From the NCBI GenBank assembly GCA_964596345.1, contig CAZQSZ010000008.1, positions 248,001 through 312,000 on the forward strand: DNA of 64,000 nt, given 5' to 3'. Positions 41,502-50,074 of the stretch are shown in pieces. The translations under genes were made by a program, and so were the position numbers. The DNA is from CADEDV01 sp964596345. Lineage in GTDB: Bacteria > Bacteroidota > Bacteroidia > Chitinophagales > Chitinophagaceae. A model generated the notes under the pieces. It did not search any database and was not told the DNA's origin. It saw nothing but the letters and a program-made list of their open reading frames with translations. Every line of letters begins with the position of its first letter. Position 1 is the stretch's first letter.

Positions 41502-42713
41502 ATGACGATATTACAAAAACACAGTATACAAAAGGAGCCGGGGCTTCGTAATTTTATAACTGTTCACATGCAGCAGTATCCCTTCATATTCTCCGATGAA
41601 AGAAAATACCGCATCAGGCGCCACCTTTATTTCTGGTTGTTCTGGTGGGTTTTTTTCAGTTTACTGTATGCCTATACTGCCGGACTAAATTTATTGCCCG
41701 ATTATCGCCGGCTACCGGTATCCACCGTCAACTCGATCTTTTTCATGGCGCCTCATATGTTTTTAGCCTATTCGCTGATGTACTTTGTAGTGCCGCAGTT
41801 TATCCTGAAAGGAAAATATAGGTCAGGTGCAGCCCTTGTCCTCCTGCTTTTTTTTGTTACCGCTTGTTTCTCTGCTATTGTGGGAATGTATATTCTTCCC
41901 GGTGTCAGGTCCTGGCTTTTTCCTTTTAACACTTCACACCCGGACAATGCAACTTTTTTCCTGTCATTGCTTGGCGGATTGCGGGGTGCCATCACCATCG
42001 GCGGACTGGCTGCTTCCATCAAACTGATGAAATTTTGGTATGTAAAAGAACAACGCAACCTGCAATTACAAAAAGAGAATGTGGAATCACAGTTACAATT
42101 GCTCAAGGCCCAGGTACACCCGCATTTTTTATTCAATACTCTTAATAATATTTATTCGTACACTCAGAACACTGCGCCGGTAGCCGCTAAAATGGTAACA
42201 GGGTTATCGGACCTGCTCCGGTTTATGCTCTACGAATGTAACCAGCCACTGGTTCCCCTGTCCAAAGAGATAAAAATGATACAGGATTATATCAACCTGG
42301 AAAAGATACGGTATGGCAACAAACTGGAATTACACCTTGATCTGCCCGAAAACACAAAGGATATTCATATTGCACCCTTATTACTGTTACCCTTAGTGGA
42401 AAATTGTTTTAAACATGGTACCAGTACTATGCTGGAGCAGCCCTGGATCAATTTACAGGTAAGCCTCCGGGGAACACTGATGCAGATGAAACTGATGAAT
42501 GGAAAGACAAATCAATCAGCAAAAGAAACAACCGGTACCGGAATCGGGATAAAAAATGTAGAAAAAAGATTAGCCTTGTTGTATCCCGGCAAGCATGAAT
42601 TGAATATTGTGAACGAGGAAGATGTCTTTATCATTAACCTGAAAATTGAACTGGAATATCAAAAAAAAATTTCTCTTATAAATACAAAAAAACAGGAAGT
42701 GGCACATGCCTGA
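41502..42713 (+). CDS. LytS-type sensor histidine kinase
   Basis: A 403-residue membrane kinase with four to five spans (residues 45-180). The His_kinase domain has VHPHFLFNTLNNIYSYTQ with the phospho-acceptor His at about residue 208, LLPLVENCFKHG as N box and GIGIKNVEKRLALLY as the G-box region. An internal ATG at 41568 (MQQYPFIFSDERKYRIRR) could be the real start, since residues 1-22 are not family-like. It overlaps its response regulator by 8 bp. Confidence 0.93.
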   Translation: MTILQKHSIQKEPGLRNFITVHMQQYPFIFSDERKYRIRRHLYFWLFWWVFFSLLYAYTAGLNLLPDYRRLPVSTVNSIFFMAPHMFLAYSLMYFVVPQFILKGKYRSGAALVLLLFFVTACFSAIVGMYILPGVRSWLFPFNTSHPDNATFFLSLLGGLRGAITIGGLAASIKLMKFWYVKEQRNLQLQKENVESQLQLLKAQVHPHFLFNTLNNIYSYTQNTAPVAAKMVTGLSDLLRFMLYECNQPLVPLSKEIKMIQDYINLEKIRYGNKLELHLDLPENTKDIHIAPLLLLPLVENCFKHGTSTMLEQPWINLQVSLRGTLMQMKLMNGKTNQSAKETTGTGIGIKNVEKRLALLYPGKHELNIVNEEDVFIINLKIELEYQKKISLINTKKQEVAHA

Positions 42714-43422
42714 TACGATGATCATAAAATGCCTGGTAGTGGATGATGAACCTCCGGCAAGGGAGATTATCCGCCGCTATATTGAAGAAATGCCCACCCT
42801 TGAACTGGTGGCAGAGTGTGCCAACGCCATCCAGGCCTTTACTGTTCTGCAACAGCAGCCGGTTGATCTTATGTTTTTAGATATCCGGATGCCCCAGTTA
42901 AACGGGAATGATTTTTTGAAAACACTGAAAAATCCCCCGAAAGTAATTCTTACTACCGCCTACACTGAATATGCATTAGAGGGCTATGAACTGGATGTGG
43001 TGGATTACCTGATGAAACCTATTCCTTTTGACCGCTTTCTAAAAGCAGTAAATAAAGCATTTCAACAAGCTGCTGCAAAACAAGAAGGTGCACAGGTAAA
43101 TGAAGACAAAAAATCGGAATCCTTTGTGTATTTCCGGGCCGACCGGAAAATGGTGAAAGTAATGCTGCAGGATATTCTTTACATCGAAAGCATGAAAGAT
43201 TATATAAAAGTAATGACGGCCGCAGGTGTCATCATCACCAAACAATCCATCAGTTCGGTGGAAGCTATGTTGCCGGAAAAAGACTTTGTACGGGTTCATC
43301 GTTCGTACATCGTTTCCCTGGATAAAATAAAAACCTTTACTTCCGAGCTGATTGAAATAAATAAAACGGAGATCCCGATTGGAAAACTATACCGGAATGG
43401 CGTACTGAAAGTATTAGGTTAA
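42706..43422 (+). CDS. LytTR response regulator
   Basis: A 238-residue regulator: receiver with VDDEPPAREIIRRYIEE, phospho-acceptor Asp at residue 59 (LMFLDIRMPQLNG), DYLMKPIPFDRFLKA, then a LytTR domain (SFVYFRADRKMVKVMLQDILYIESMKDYIKV ... DFVRVHRSYIVSLDKI). It overlaps the kinase gene and ends 1 bp before the convergent helicase. Target genes unknown. Confidence 0.94.
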   Translation: MPDTMIIKCLVVDDEPPAREIIRRYIEEMPTLELVAECANAIQAFTVLQQQPVDLMFLDIRMPQLNGNDFLKTLKNPPKVILTTAYTEYALEGYELDVVDYLMKPIPFDRFLKAVNKAFQQAAAKQEGAQVNEDKKSESFVYFRADRKMVKVMLQDILYIESMKDYIKVMTAAGVIITKQSISSVEAMLPEKDFVRVHRSYIVSLDKIKTFTSELIEINKTEIPIGKLYRNGVLKVLG

Positions 43423-43423
43423 C

Positions 43424-45787
43424 TTATTCCAATATCCGCAGCTTCGCATAATTCAGCATGATCTTCTTCTCCCCGTTATGCTCAAATTTTACTGTGGCAA
43501 TCGGGTTGTGTGCTGCTCCCTCCATTTTCAATACTTCACCAAATCCAAATTTCTGGTGTTCCACCTTTTGTCCTGCCTGGAGACCAGATGTATCACTGGC
43601 TACAAAATCAGCAGAAGGTTTATGTTCGACTACTTTGGCATAGGTTGTTTTGGGTGGCAGGTAAGATGGAGTTTCCTTTTTAGGCGCCGGTCTTTCGTTG
43701 AAATAAGTTCCCGATTGCTTGCTTACTGTTCCTGATTCACCATCATCTGTTCCTTTCATCCGGTTAAAAGCCGACCCTTTGCTCCAGTTACTTGCTCCCT
43801 GGTTCCTGGATCCGCCCCCGGCAAAACTCCGGTCCAGCTGATCCTGCGGTAATTCTTCAATAAAGCGGCTGGGTTCATTCTGTATCAGGGATCCAAACCG
43901 GTATCTTGTGTTTGCATAGGTCAGCCACAAGCGGCTCTTGGCCCTGGTAATAGCTACATAAAATAACCTTCTTTCTTCTTCCAGCTCTTCCCTGGTATTA
44001 ATGCTCATACCGCTGGGGAAAAGCATTTCCTCCAGGCCTGCCACAAACACACATTCAAACTCCAATCCTTTAGCGGCATGCACCGTCATCAGTTTCACCA
44101 CATCTGCATCAGGATCTTTCTCATCGGCATCTGTCAGTAAAGTGATCTGTTGCAAATACGCAGCTAAACTTTTATCACCCACTTCACCATCTTCCTCGTT
44201 CATGGGTGTTTCGATCCATTCTTTAATGGAATTAAGCAACTCCTGGATGTTCTCATACCGTGCAACACCTTCGGTTGATTTATCGTTGAACAGTTCTTTA
44301 ACGATATTGGTTTGCTTGCCCACATGAAAAGCCAGTTCATAAGCGTTGGTCTTTTCGAGCATGCTTTGAAAGCTGCGGATCATCAGTACAAAATTCTCAA
44401 TGCTTTCCAGGGTACCGGCTTTAAACCCAAACTCTTTGGCCCGGTTCAGCACTTCCCACATGCTGATATTATTTTCATTGGCAAACAAAATGGTTTTATC
44501 CACGGTTGTTTTACCAATTCCTCTTGCCGGGAAATTGATGATCCGTTTCAACCCTTCTTCATCCTGCGGATTCACAACAACGCGGAGGTAAGCAATGAAA
44601 TCTTTGATCTCCTTCCGCTGGTAAAAACTGATACCACCATAAATCACATAAGCAATACCCATTCGGCGCATACTTTCTTCAAAGGCCCGGCTCTGCGCAT
44701 TAGTCCTGTAAAGAATAGCAAAGTCCTTATTAGCATAATGATTTCTCAGCTTCTGTTCCTGTATCGAGTCGGCTACAAACTTACCCTCTTCGTTATCCGT
44801 CATGGTGCGGACCAGTTTGATTGTTTCCCCTGTTATATTTTCTGTCCACAGGGCTTTGGGTATCTGGCCTTTATTATTCTTTATGACCTCGTTGGCTACA
44901 TTCAGGATCGTTTGTGTACTGCGGTAGTTCTGTTCCAGTTTGATCACCGCCACATCATCATAATCTTTCTGGAATTGCAGAATATTCTGGATCGTGGCGC
45001 CGCGGAAACTATAAATACTTTGTGCATCATCTCCCACCACACAAATATTCTCATGCTGGGCCGCCAGCAATTTCATGATCTCGTATTGGGCCGGGTTGGT
45101 ATCCTGGTACTCATCGATCAGGATATACCGGAACTTGGATTGATAATTGACCAGGGCCTCGGGGTGTTCTTTTAATAACCTGTACATCTGGTACAACAGG
45201 TCATCAAAATCCATAGCGCCATTCTTGAAGCAGCGTTTATAATAGGCATCATAGATCGTGGAAATGGCAGGACGGTTGGCCCGCATATCCTCTTGTTGAA
45301 TATGATAATCATTCCGGTATTCATCCGGACCCACTAATGCATTCTTGGCTGATGATATCCTGTTATAAACCGTATTGGGTTTATAGTGTTTATCATCCAG
45401 GTTCAGCTCATTGATAACAGCCTTCACCACACTTTTGGCATCATCCGTATCGTATATGGTAAAACTATTGGGATAGCCCAGCCTGTATGCCTCTTTACGC
45501 AATATCCTGGCAAAAACACTGTGAAAAGTACCGATATAGAGGTTTCTTGCTTCTCCGTTACCAAGAATATGGCTGATTCTCTCCTTCATCTCCTTCGCTG
45601 CCTTATTGGTAAAGGTCAGTGCCAGTATGCGAAATGCATCCACTCCCAGCCCCATCAGGTGTGCAATACGGGTGGTAAGTACTTTTGTTTTCCCGCTACC
45701 GGCACCAGCCACGATCATCAACGGCCCTTCTGTATGCAACACAGCTTCTTTCTGCCGTTCGTTCAGTCCACTTAGGTATTCTTTCAT
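43424..45787 (-). CDS. pcrA: UvrD/PcrA-type ATP-dependent DNA helicase
   Basis: A 787-residue SF1A helicase of DNA repair and replication restart. Walker A VAGAGSGKT is at residues 26-34; other motifs are NKAAKEMKERI, GTFHSVFARILR, LIDEYQDTNPAQYEI (Walker B), GDDAQSIYSFRGA, LEQNYRSTQTIL and MTVHAAKGLEFECVFVAGLEE plus ITRAKSRLWLTYA. The C terminus has a PcrA-like Tudor domain (VEHQKFGFGEVLKMEGAAHNPIATVKFEH), which fits RNA polymerase binding. I start at ATG 45787; the earlier TTG at 45808 adds seven non-conserved residues. Confidence 0.95.
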   Translation of the reverse strand: MKEYLSGLNERQKEAVLHTEGPLMIVAGAGSGKTKVLTTRIAHLMGLGVDAFRILALTFTNKAAKEMKERISHILGNGEARNLYIGTFHSVFARILRKEAYRLGYPNSFTIYDTDDAKSVVKAVINELNLDDKHYKPNTVYNRISSAKNALVGPDEYRNDYHIQQEDMRANRPAISTIYDAYYKRCFKNGAMDFDDLLYQMYRLLKEHPEALVNYQSKFRYILIDEYQDTNPAQYEIMKLLAAQHENICVVGDDAQSIYSFRGATIQNILQFQKDYDDVAVIKLEQNYRSTQTILNVANEVIKNNKGQIPKALWTENITGETIKLVRTMTDNEEGKFVADSIQEQKLRNHYANKDFAILYRTNAQSRAFEESMRRMGIAYVIYGGISFYQRKEIKDFIAYLRVVVNPQDEEGLKRIINFPARGIGKTTVDKTILFANENNISMWEVLNRAKEFGFKAGTLESIENFVLMIRSFQSMLEKTNAYELAFHVGKQTNIVKELFNDKSTEGVARYENIQELLNSIKEWIETPMNEEDGEVGDKSLAAYLQQITLLTDADEKDPDADVVKLMTVHAAKGLEFECVFVAGLEEMLFPSGMSINTREELEEERRLFYVAITRAKSRLWLTYANTRYRFGSLIQNEPSRFIEELPQDQLDRSFAGGGSRNQGASNWSKGSAFNRMKGTDDGESGTVSKQSGTYFNERPAPKKETPSYLPPKTTYAKVVEHKPSADFVASDTSGLQAGQKVEHQKFGFGEVLKMEGAAHNPIATVKFEHNGEKKIMLNYAKLRILE

Positions 45788-45910
45788 AATTATTTTAACC
45801 ACGGCCAAAGCCAGTGATTATCGCTTGCTGCGAAAATACAGTTTGTACAGGGGATAATGTTTTGAAGTTGAAGTTGCGGAGTGCTTTTTTTTACACAAGT
45901 AAAAGGAAAA

Positions 45911-47464
45911 CTATTTTTTGCGTTTACTTTCCATATATTTTTCATGGATCACTTTGCTCATGGATTTATTGTAGACTTTACTTTCCAGCCAGGAAATAAT
46001 ATCCAGGTAAGCAAAAGCCCTGGTTTCAAAACGGTTTTTTTCCAGGTGTTTGATCTTGCCGAGGAATTTTTCCAGTTCCGGTTTTATCTCCCTGTTAGAT
46101 ACGGCCAGCGACTTGCGGAAGAATTTAAAGATCTCCTGTTCCACCACGGTCAGGTTTTCCATTTTTGCAAAGAAGCGATAGACCGAGCGGCTTAAGGGCT
46201 CCATCAGTTCCATATTACCAAGTTCATAATGTGCCAGCAAGTGTTGCAGGCGGGCATAACATTGCAGGTCGGTACGCAGGTTACCCGTTTCATTGATGAT
46301 ACCCTGCAGGTAATCAATACAGGTACTGTAATCACCACTGCCGAAATAAAGTGTGGCAATTTTATAATTCATGACCATGATACGGTGAGGATCGAGGAAT
46401 AAATCATACTCCTCCAGTTTTTCTTCAATGTCCGGCACGATCTTCAGCCCTTCTTTGAAAGTACCCATCATAAAATGCTGGTTGATCTTTCCGGTACTGA
46501 TATATACAAATGCCTGTGTACGAAAATTATCATGATCCTGCACCCGGCTGGTTTGAGCAAACTGCTCAAATTTTTTCAGCGTTTTATCGAACTCCCGGTA
46601 ATTACGAAGGTCAAAATGTGCATTCAGTAAATAATGCAGGCCTTTGATATAGTGGCTTGTTTCGACACGGATCATCAACGGGTTCGCATCAAACAAATCG
46701 ATCCATTTTTGTGCGTACCTGTAGTACTGCAAAAAATCCTGGCGGATAAATGCATACCAGCAATAGCTCTGGTATAAATACATTTTTTCATAGAACCCCG
46801 TCACAAGGTGTGCATCGGCAGGTAAGTGTTCCTGCATGAATCTTTTTACCCCCGCCTCATCTCTTTTATTTCTTGCGTGACCATGTTGTGTGAACCAACT
46901 GAATAATAACAGGGAAAGATTACTCAACCTTGATACCACATCAATATGACGGCTTACATCATTGGCTTCAATAGCCAGCTGTTCCACCCGGTCGTGCATA
47001 CTGCGGGTAATATGCAATCCTTCAATTCTCTTTTCTAATGAAATGACCTGGGTCAGAAAATTATATTTCTGGTTGCTCTTTGCAATATCCTTTACCCTGT
47101 CCAGGATACGCAGGCTTTGCATAAACAGGCCTTTTTTATACAGAATATGTGCATAGTCAAATTGTTCGTTCAGCTGCAGATCAAGACTATCCGCACTTTT
47201 GAGCAACCGGAGGCTGGCCAGCAATTCTTTATACAAATGACTCTTTAAATTCGCCAGCTGGGGCTTCTGAATACCCGGCAATCTTTTAAATAATAATTTT
47301 TCATCATATTCCTTTAACTTATCTAAAGCATCGAAAAGTTTGACGATTTTAAGGTCTTCCCGGGCGGAACTGCGGGTGATATAGAGCTTGAAATGGCGTT
47401 TTTCTGCCTTTTCCAACGATTTTACTAACTGAAATAATATGTCCGTGGGACGGTTGGGCATCAT
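45911..47464 (-). CDS. large helical-repeat protein of unknown function
   Basis: A 517-residue protein with no signal or membrane span. It is almost wholly alpha-helical with TPR-like helix pairs (SAFDYAHILYKKGLFMQSLRILDRVKDIA, IATLYFGSGDYSTCIDYLQGII). An N-terminal KSLEKAEKRHFKLYIT and a basic C terminus (KVIHEKYMESKRKK) are notable. No catalytic motif is visible. A perfect -7 element on the minus strand (TAAATTTG, 47474-47467) ends 2 bp before its ATG. The opposite-strand region upstream holds a possible RNA. Confidence 0.7.
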   Translation of the reverse strand: MMPNRPTDILFQLVKSLEKAEKRHFKLYITRSSAREDLKIVKLFDALDKLKEYDEKLLFKRLPGIQKPQLANLKSHLYKELLASLRLLKSADSLDLQLNEQFDYAHILYKKGLFMQSLRILDRVKDIAKSNQKYNFLTQVISLEKRIEGLHITRSMHDRVEQLAIEANDVSRHIDVVSRLSNLSLLLFSWFTQHGHARNKRDEAGVKRFMQEHLPADAHLVTGFYEKMYLYQSYCWYAFIRQDFLQYYRYAQKWIDLFDANPLMIRVETSHYIKGLHYLLNAHFDLRNYREFDKTLKKFEQFAQTSRVQDHDNFRTQAFVYISTGKINQHFMMGTFKEGLKIVPDIEEKLEEYDLFLDPHRIMVMNYKIATLYFGSGDYSTCIDYLQGIINETGNLRTDLQCYARLQHLLAHYELGNMELMEPLSRSVYRFFAKMENLTVVEQEIFKFFRKSLAVSNREIKPELEKFLGKIKHLEKNRFETRAFAYLDIISWLESKVYNKSMSKVIHEKYMESKRKK

Positions 47465-47466
47465 TG

Positions 47467-47474
47467 CAAATTTA
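47467..47474 (-). promoter_or_regulatory. -7 element of the gene at 45911
   Basis: Minus-strand TAAATTTG, exact consensus, two bases before the ATG; predicts a leaderless mRNA. No clear -33 TTG. Confidence 0.5.
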
Positions 47475-47614
47475 TCCTGAAATACAGTACCAGTAAGGGT
47501 TTTTAAAAAAAATACCGGTTTTAGACGTCATGAAACCCGTCTTATCTTGGCTTGAATAGGCTGTTTACAGCCCTTAATTTTGTTATACAAAGCTGAAGGG
47601 CTTCATAAAGCAAG

Positions 47615-47745
47615 GCAATCGTTAGAAGGAAATAGCAAGTCGTCAGAGGTCCAAAAGCAGCAAAAGAGATACTACTTTATTAAGATTTTCATATGGCAAG
47701 CAATCGTTAGAGGTCAGTCCGTTTCTACGGAAGGGCCTTTTTTCT
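47615..47745 (+). ncRNA. candidate non-coding RNA with three repeat elements
   Basis: Three copies of a GCAATCGTTAGA-GGTC element and a terminator-like 3' end (TCCGT-TTCT-ACGGA inner stem with a GGTC/GGCC outer stem, then TTTTTT). The 5' end is not defined, and the transcript could begin at or before 47550. It does not match tmRNA, RNase P or SRP RNA features I know. Expression and function are unproven. Confidence 0.35.
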
Positions 47746-47747
47746 TT
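47712..47747 (+). terminator. terminator-like hairpin in the gene-free region
   Basis: Stem TCCGT/ACGGA (47718-47722, 47727-47731) plus lower GGTC/GGCC (one G-T pair) and a following run of six T. Confidence 0.6.
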
Positions 47748-47778
47748 TAAAGGCCTGCTAAAATAAGATTTTATTGAT

Positions 47779-47812
47779 ACCCGCAAAACATAGTAGCGGG
47801 TTTTTTTATTTT
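47779..47812 (+). terminator. second terminator-like hairpin
   Basis: Stem ACCCGC/GCGGGT (47779-47784 and 47796-47801), 11-nt loop, then seven T. Confidence 0.6.
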
Positions 47813-47904
47813 TTCTATTCTTTCTGCCCGTTTGCTGAATAGCTTCAACCCGGGGAATTCACTCAACAAAAACTGATTATTTATCTTCACGGCAAAACAA
47901 CCCC

Positions 47905-48393
47905 ATGGCTATCCGCATCTTCATCACCGGCGGCACTTTTGACAAAGAATACAATGAAATTACCGGCCAGCTTTATTTTAATGACACCCATATGCATGAT
48001 CTGCTGGAAATGGGACGCAGCAAAGTACCGGTAGAGATCAGAACACTGATGATGATCGATAGCCTGGAAATGACTGATGAGGACCGTGAGCTGATAGCTT
48101 ACCAGTGCAATCAATGTGATGAAGAAAAGATCGTTATCACGCATGGCACTGATACAATGGCAATCACGGCAAAATTATTGGCAGAAAAAGTAAAGGATAA
48201 AACAATCATACTGACGGGGGCAATGATACCCATCAAGTTTGGTAGTTCTGACGGCTTATTTAACCTCGGCAGTGCATTAGCCTTTGCACAAACATTATCT
48301 GCCGGTGTCTATGTGGCGATGAACGGACGTTATTTCAACTGGGATAATGTGCGGAAGAATAAACAAACGGGCATGTTTGAAGAGATAAAATGA
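47905..48393 (+). CDS. half-length asparaginase-domain protein
   Basis: A 162-residue protein matching only the N-terminal domain of L-asparaginases. The catalytic elements are present: FITGGTFDK with the nucleophilic Thr, and VITHGTDTMAITAKLL with the Thr-Asp pair. The C-terminal half of a normal enzyme (about 330 residues) is missing, and the frame ends cleanly (MFEEIK). This short form recurs in Bacteroidota in my experience, so it is probably a true gene rather than a truncation. Activity as an asparaginase is doubtful. Confidence 0.85.
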   Translation: MAIRIFITGGTFDKEYNEITGQLYFNDTHMHDLLEMGRSKVPVEIRTLMMIDSLEMTDEDRELIAYQCNQCDEEKIVITHGTDTMAITAKLLAEKVKDKTIILTGAMIPIKFGSSDGLFNLGSALAFAQTLSAGVYVAMNGRYFNWDNVRKNKQTGMFEEIK

Positions 48394-48415
48394 CCTGCAA
48401 AACAGTTATAAAAGA

Positions 48416-48446
48416 AAAGGCGGTACCGGTTGTACCGCCTTTCTTA
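48416..48446. terminator. bidirectional terminator
   Basis: A perfect 11-bp stem AAAGGCGGTAC/GTACCGCCTTT with a CGGTT loop (48416-48442), between convergent genes. Confidence 0.85.
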
Positions 48447-48467
48447 TTAACCATTAAAACTATACCA

Positions 48468-49379
48468 CTATTTTTTCAGGCTCAGGCTTCTATTAATAGT
48501 AAAGCCAAAGGCCAGGTTATTAAAATCAAGTTTACTGCTGTTTCGTGCCAGCTGATCAATATTGGAGGAATTGGTGGTGTTACCAATATAAAACTGGAAC
48601 AAGTGACCACCGGTATTGAATTCCATACCTACAGACAGCAGGTCGGGTTTGTAATTAACGATATTGCCATTTTTATCCACCAGGTTTTCATACATATTGA
48701 ACTGGCGGGCATACTCAAACGTAATATTCTTGTTAGAAGTCAATTTATATTTTCCTCCCAGGCCCATAGAGAATACTGAATTACTATTATTGATACCATA
48801 AGGAACCACATTAAAGTAAACCAGCGTTGGCATTAACTGCAGGGAAAATTTATCAGAGAACTTACGGGCCACCAATAACTGGTGCAGGAAAGAATATTTA
48901 TTCCATCCGAGAGAAACAGAAGCATCTTTGGCAGCATTTACGTTAAACATAGAATACCAGCCTACCGAAACAGGGATATTTTTTGCCCCGGTTTGCTGAC
49001 GCAGAATTTTGAATTTAGCAAAGCCTTCGAAACGAGACCTGCCGGCAGCAGCTAACCCGAGGTTCATATAAGGAGTGGGAGAGTAATCAAAAGAAAGATA
49101 TGTATAAGCCAGGCCTGAATTCAAACCCAGCATACCGGCCATATTATCCTGTGTGGAACCCCCTTCTGGCCACAGGGGACTAAAATGGTGAGATATTAAA
49201 AACTGGAGACTTCCTTTACTTACGATCTCCGTACTCTGCATATTAATGATCCGGGTGGAATTGAAAGTGGCCCGGGTAAATTTTTGTTTAGGAGCTTCTG
49301 CAGCTTCAGGGGTATCCTGTGCAGCGGTAGTTGCCCAGCAACCCAATCCTAAAACGAGAAGCGAAAATATTTTTTTCAT
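48468..49379 (-). CDS. DUF5777 outer-membrane beta-barrel protein
   Basis: A 303-residue protein with a signal peptide ending at AAQ near residue 21. The rest alternates amphipathic beta-strands ending in an aromatic (GLAYTYLSFDYSPTPYMNLGLAAAG, FEYARQFNMYEN, GFTINRSLSLKK), the pattern of DUF5777, a Bacteroidota barrel family. MQSTEIVSKGSLQFLISHHFSPL is the family's N-terminal block. It is last in the operon behind two cytochrome-like lipoproteins, 46 bp after the second. A pore or scaffold for those lipoproteins is my inference. Confidence 0.82.
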   Translation of the reverse strand: MKKIFSLLVLGLGCWATTAAQDTPEAAEAPKQKFTRATFNSTRIINMQSTEIVSKGSLQFLISHHFSPLWPEGGSTQDNMAGMLGLNSGLAYTYLSFDYSPTPYMNLGLAAAGRSRFEGFAKFKILRQQTGAKNIPVSVGWYSMFNVNAAKDASVSLGWNKYSFLHQLLVARKFSDKFSLQLMPTLVYFNVVPYGINNSNSVFSMGLGGKYKLTSNKNITFEYARQFNMYENLVDKNGNIVNYKPDLLSVGMEFNTGGHLFQFYIGNTTNSSNIDQLARNSSKLDFNNLAFGFTINRSLSLKK

Positions 49380-49425
49380 AAAACCTGTTTTATTTTAAAA
49401 CAATCTTTTTCGTACTGACAATTAA

Positions 49426-50043
49426 TTATTGGGGTTGTCCCTGGTTGATCCACTCTTTGAATTTATTAATGGTGCAAGTGGTGAGACTTAGTGCGCCACC
49501 AGGATGACCCTGGCTGCCGCCACTGTTCATTATTGTTGTAAGAGCAGTTTTCTCAGCTACCATTTTATTATAATCCAATGCTACTGCGATACCACCATGG
49601 CAGGTAGAACCTTTACAACTGGTATTATAGATCGGTAAAATGTCAACAGTATATCTCAGGTTACCACTTACCGTACAACCGGCACCGTCATCATAAGGAT
49701 CTCCCTGGTCAATCCATTGCTTAATGATGTTTTTCTCATTCGGAGCAAAATCAATAGCACCACCACCGGGGTGAATACCGCCTTCCACCCATGCTTTAAA
49801 AACAGATACACGGGAAAGAATTGCATCATAAAACACCGTGTCGAAATGAGAGAATTGCACCGCCCGTGTAGCTATACCATTATTATGGCAACCGCAGGGC
49901 CCTGCTGTGATGATAGGAGCTACTTCACTTCTGAATGACACCCTGGGTAAAGCGATTATGTCTTCTTTATTCTGATAGCAGGATGACAGGGCATAAACGA
50001 TCATCGTGGTCATCATTGCTGTTATTAATATTTTTGTTTTCAT
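49426..50043 (-). CDS. lipoprotein with two cytochrome-c-like domains (HPGG type)
   Basis: A 205-residue lipoprotein (lipid Cys22 in LSSC). Two similar domains follow. Domain 1 has GPCGCHNNG (Cys50, Cys52, His53) and ends GIHPGGGAIDFAPNEKNIIKQWIDQG. Domain 2 has CKGSTCHGG (Cys143-X4-Cys148-His149) and ends QGHPGGALSLTTC...FKEWINQG. The strand-helix layout ending in W-I-x-Q-G is that of cytochrome c domains, but the axial Met is replaced by His in a HPGG motif (His91, His180). The haem motifs are not the normal CXXCH: domain 2 is CX4CH and domain 1 CXCH, so haem attachment is uncertain. I start at ATG 50043, beginning the lipoprotein signal. Confidence 0.6.
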   Translation of the reverse strand: MKTKILITAMMTTMIVYALSSCYQNKEDIIALPRVSFRSEVAPIITAGPCGCHNNGIATRAVQFSHFDTVFYDAILSRVSVFKAWVEGGIHPGGGAIDFAPNEKNIIKQWIDQGDPYDDGAGCTVSGNLRYTVDILPIYNTSCKGSTCHGGIAVALDYNKMVAEKTALTTIMNSGGSQGHPGGALSLTTCTINKFKEWINQGQPQ

Positions 50044-50074
50044 AAACCTGTAGTTTTTGTAATGATTGATTGGG

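Larger units (their letters stand above)
47465..47904. other. gene-free 440-bp region with possible structured RNA
   Basis: The longest non-coding stretch in the window. It contains three degenerate copies of GCAATCGTTAGAGGTC on the plus strand (47615-47626, 47635-47652, 47700-47715) and a hairpin plus T-run (47712-47743). A second terminator-like hairpin lies at 47779-47807. I see no coding frame. Confidence 0.55.

Noticed and set aside
47630..47670. SRP RNA (ffs) because of CAGAGGTCC...AGCAGC
   Set aside because: The order and spacing do not match the SRP core GGTC-GGAAGG-AGCAGCC and no closing stem is seen.
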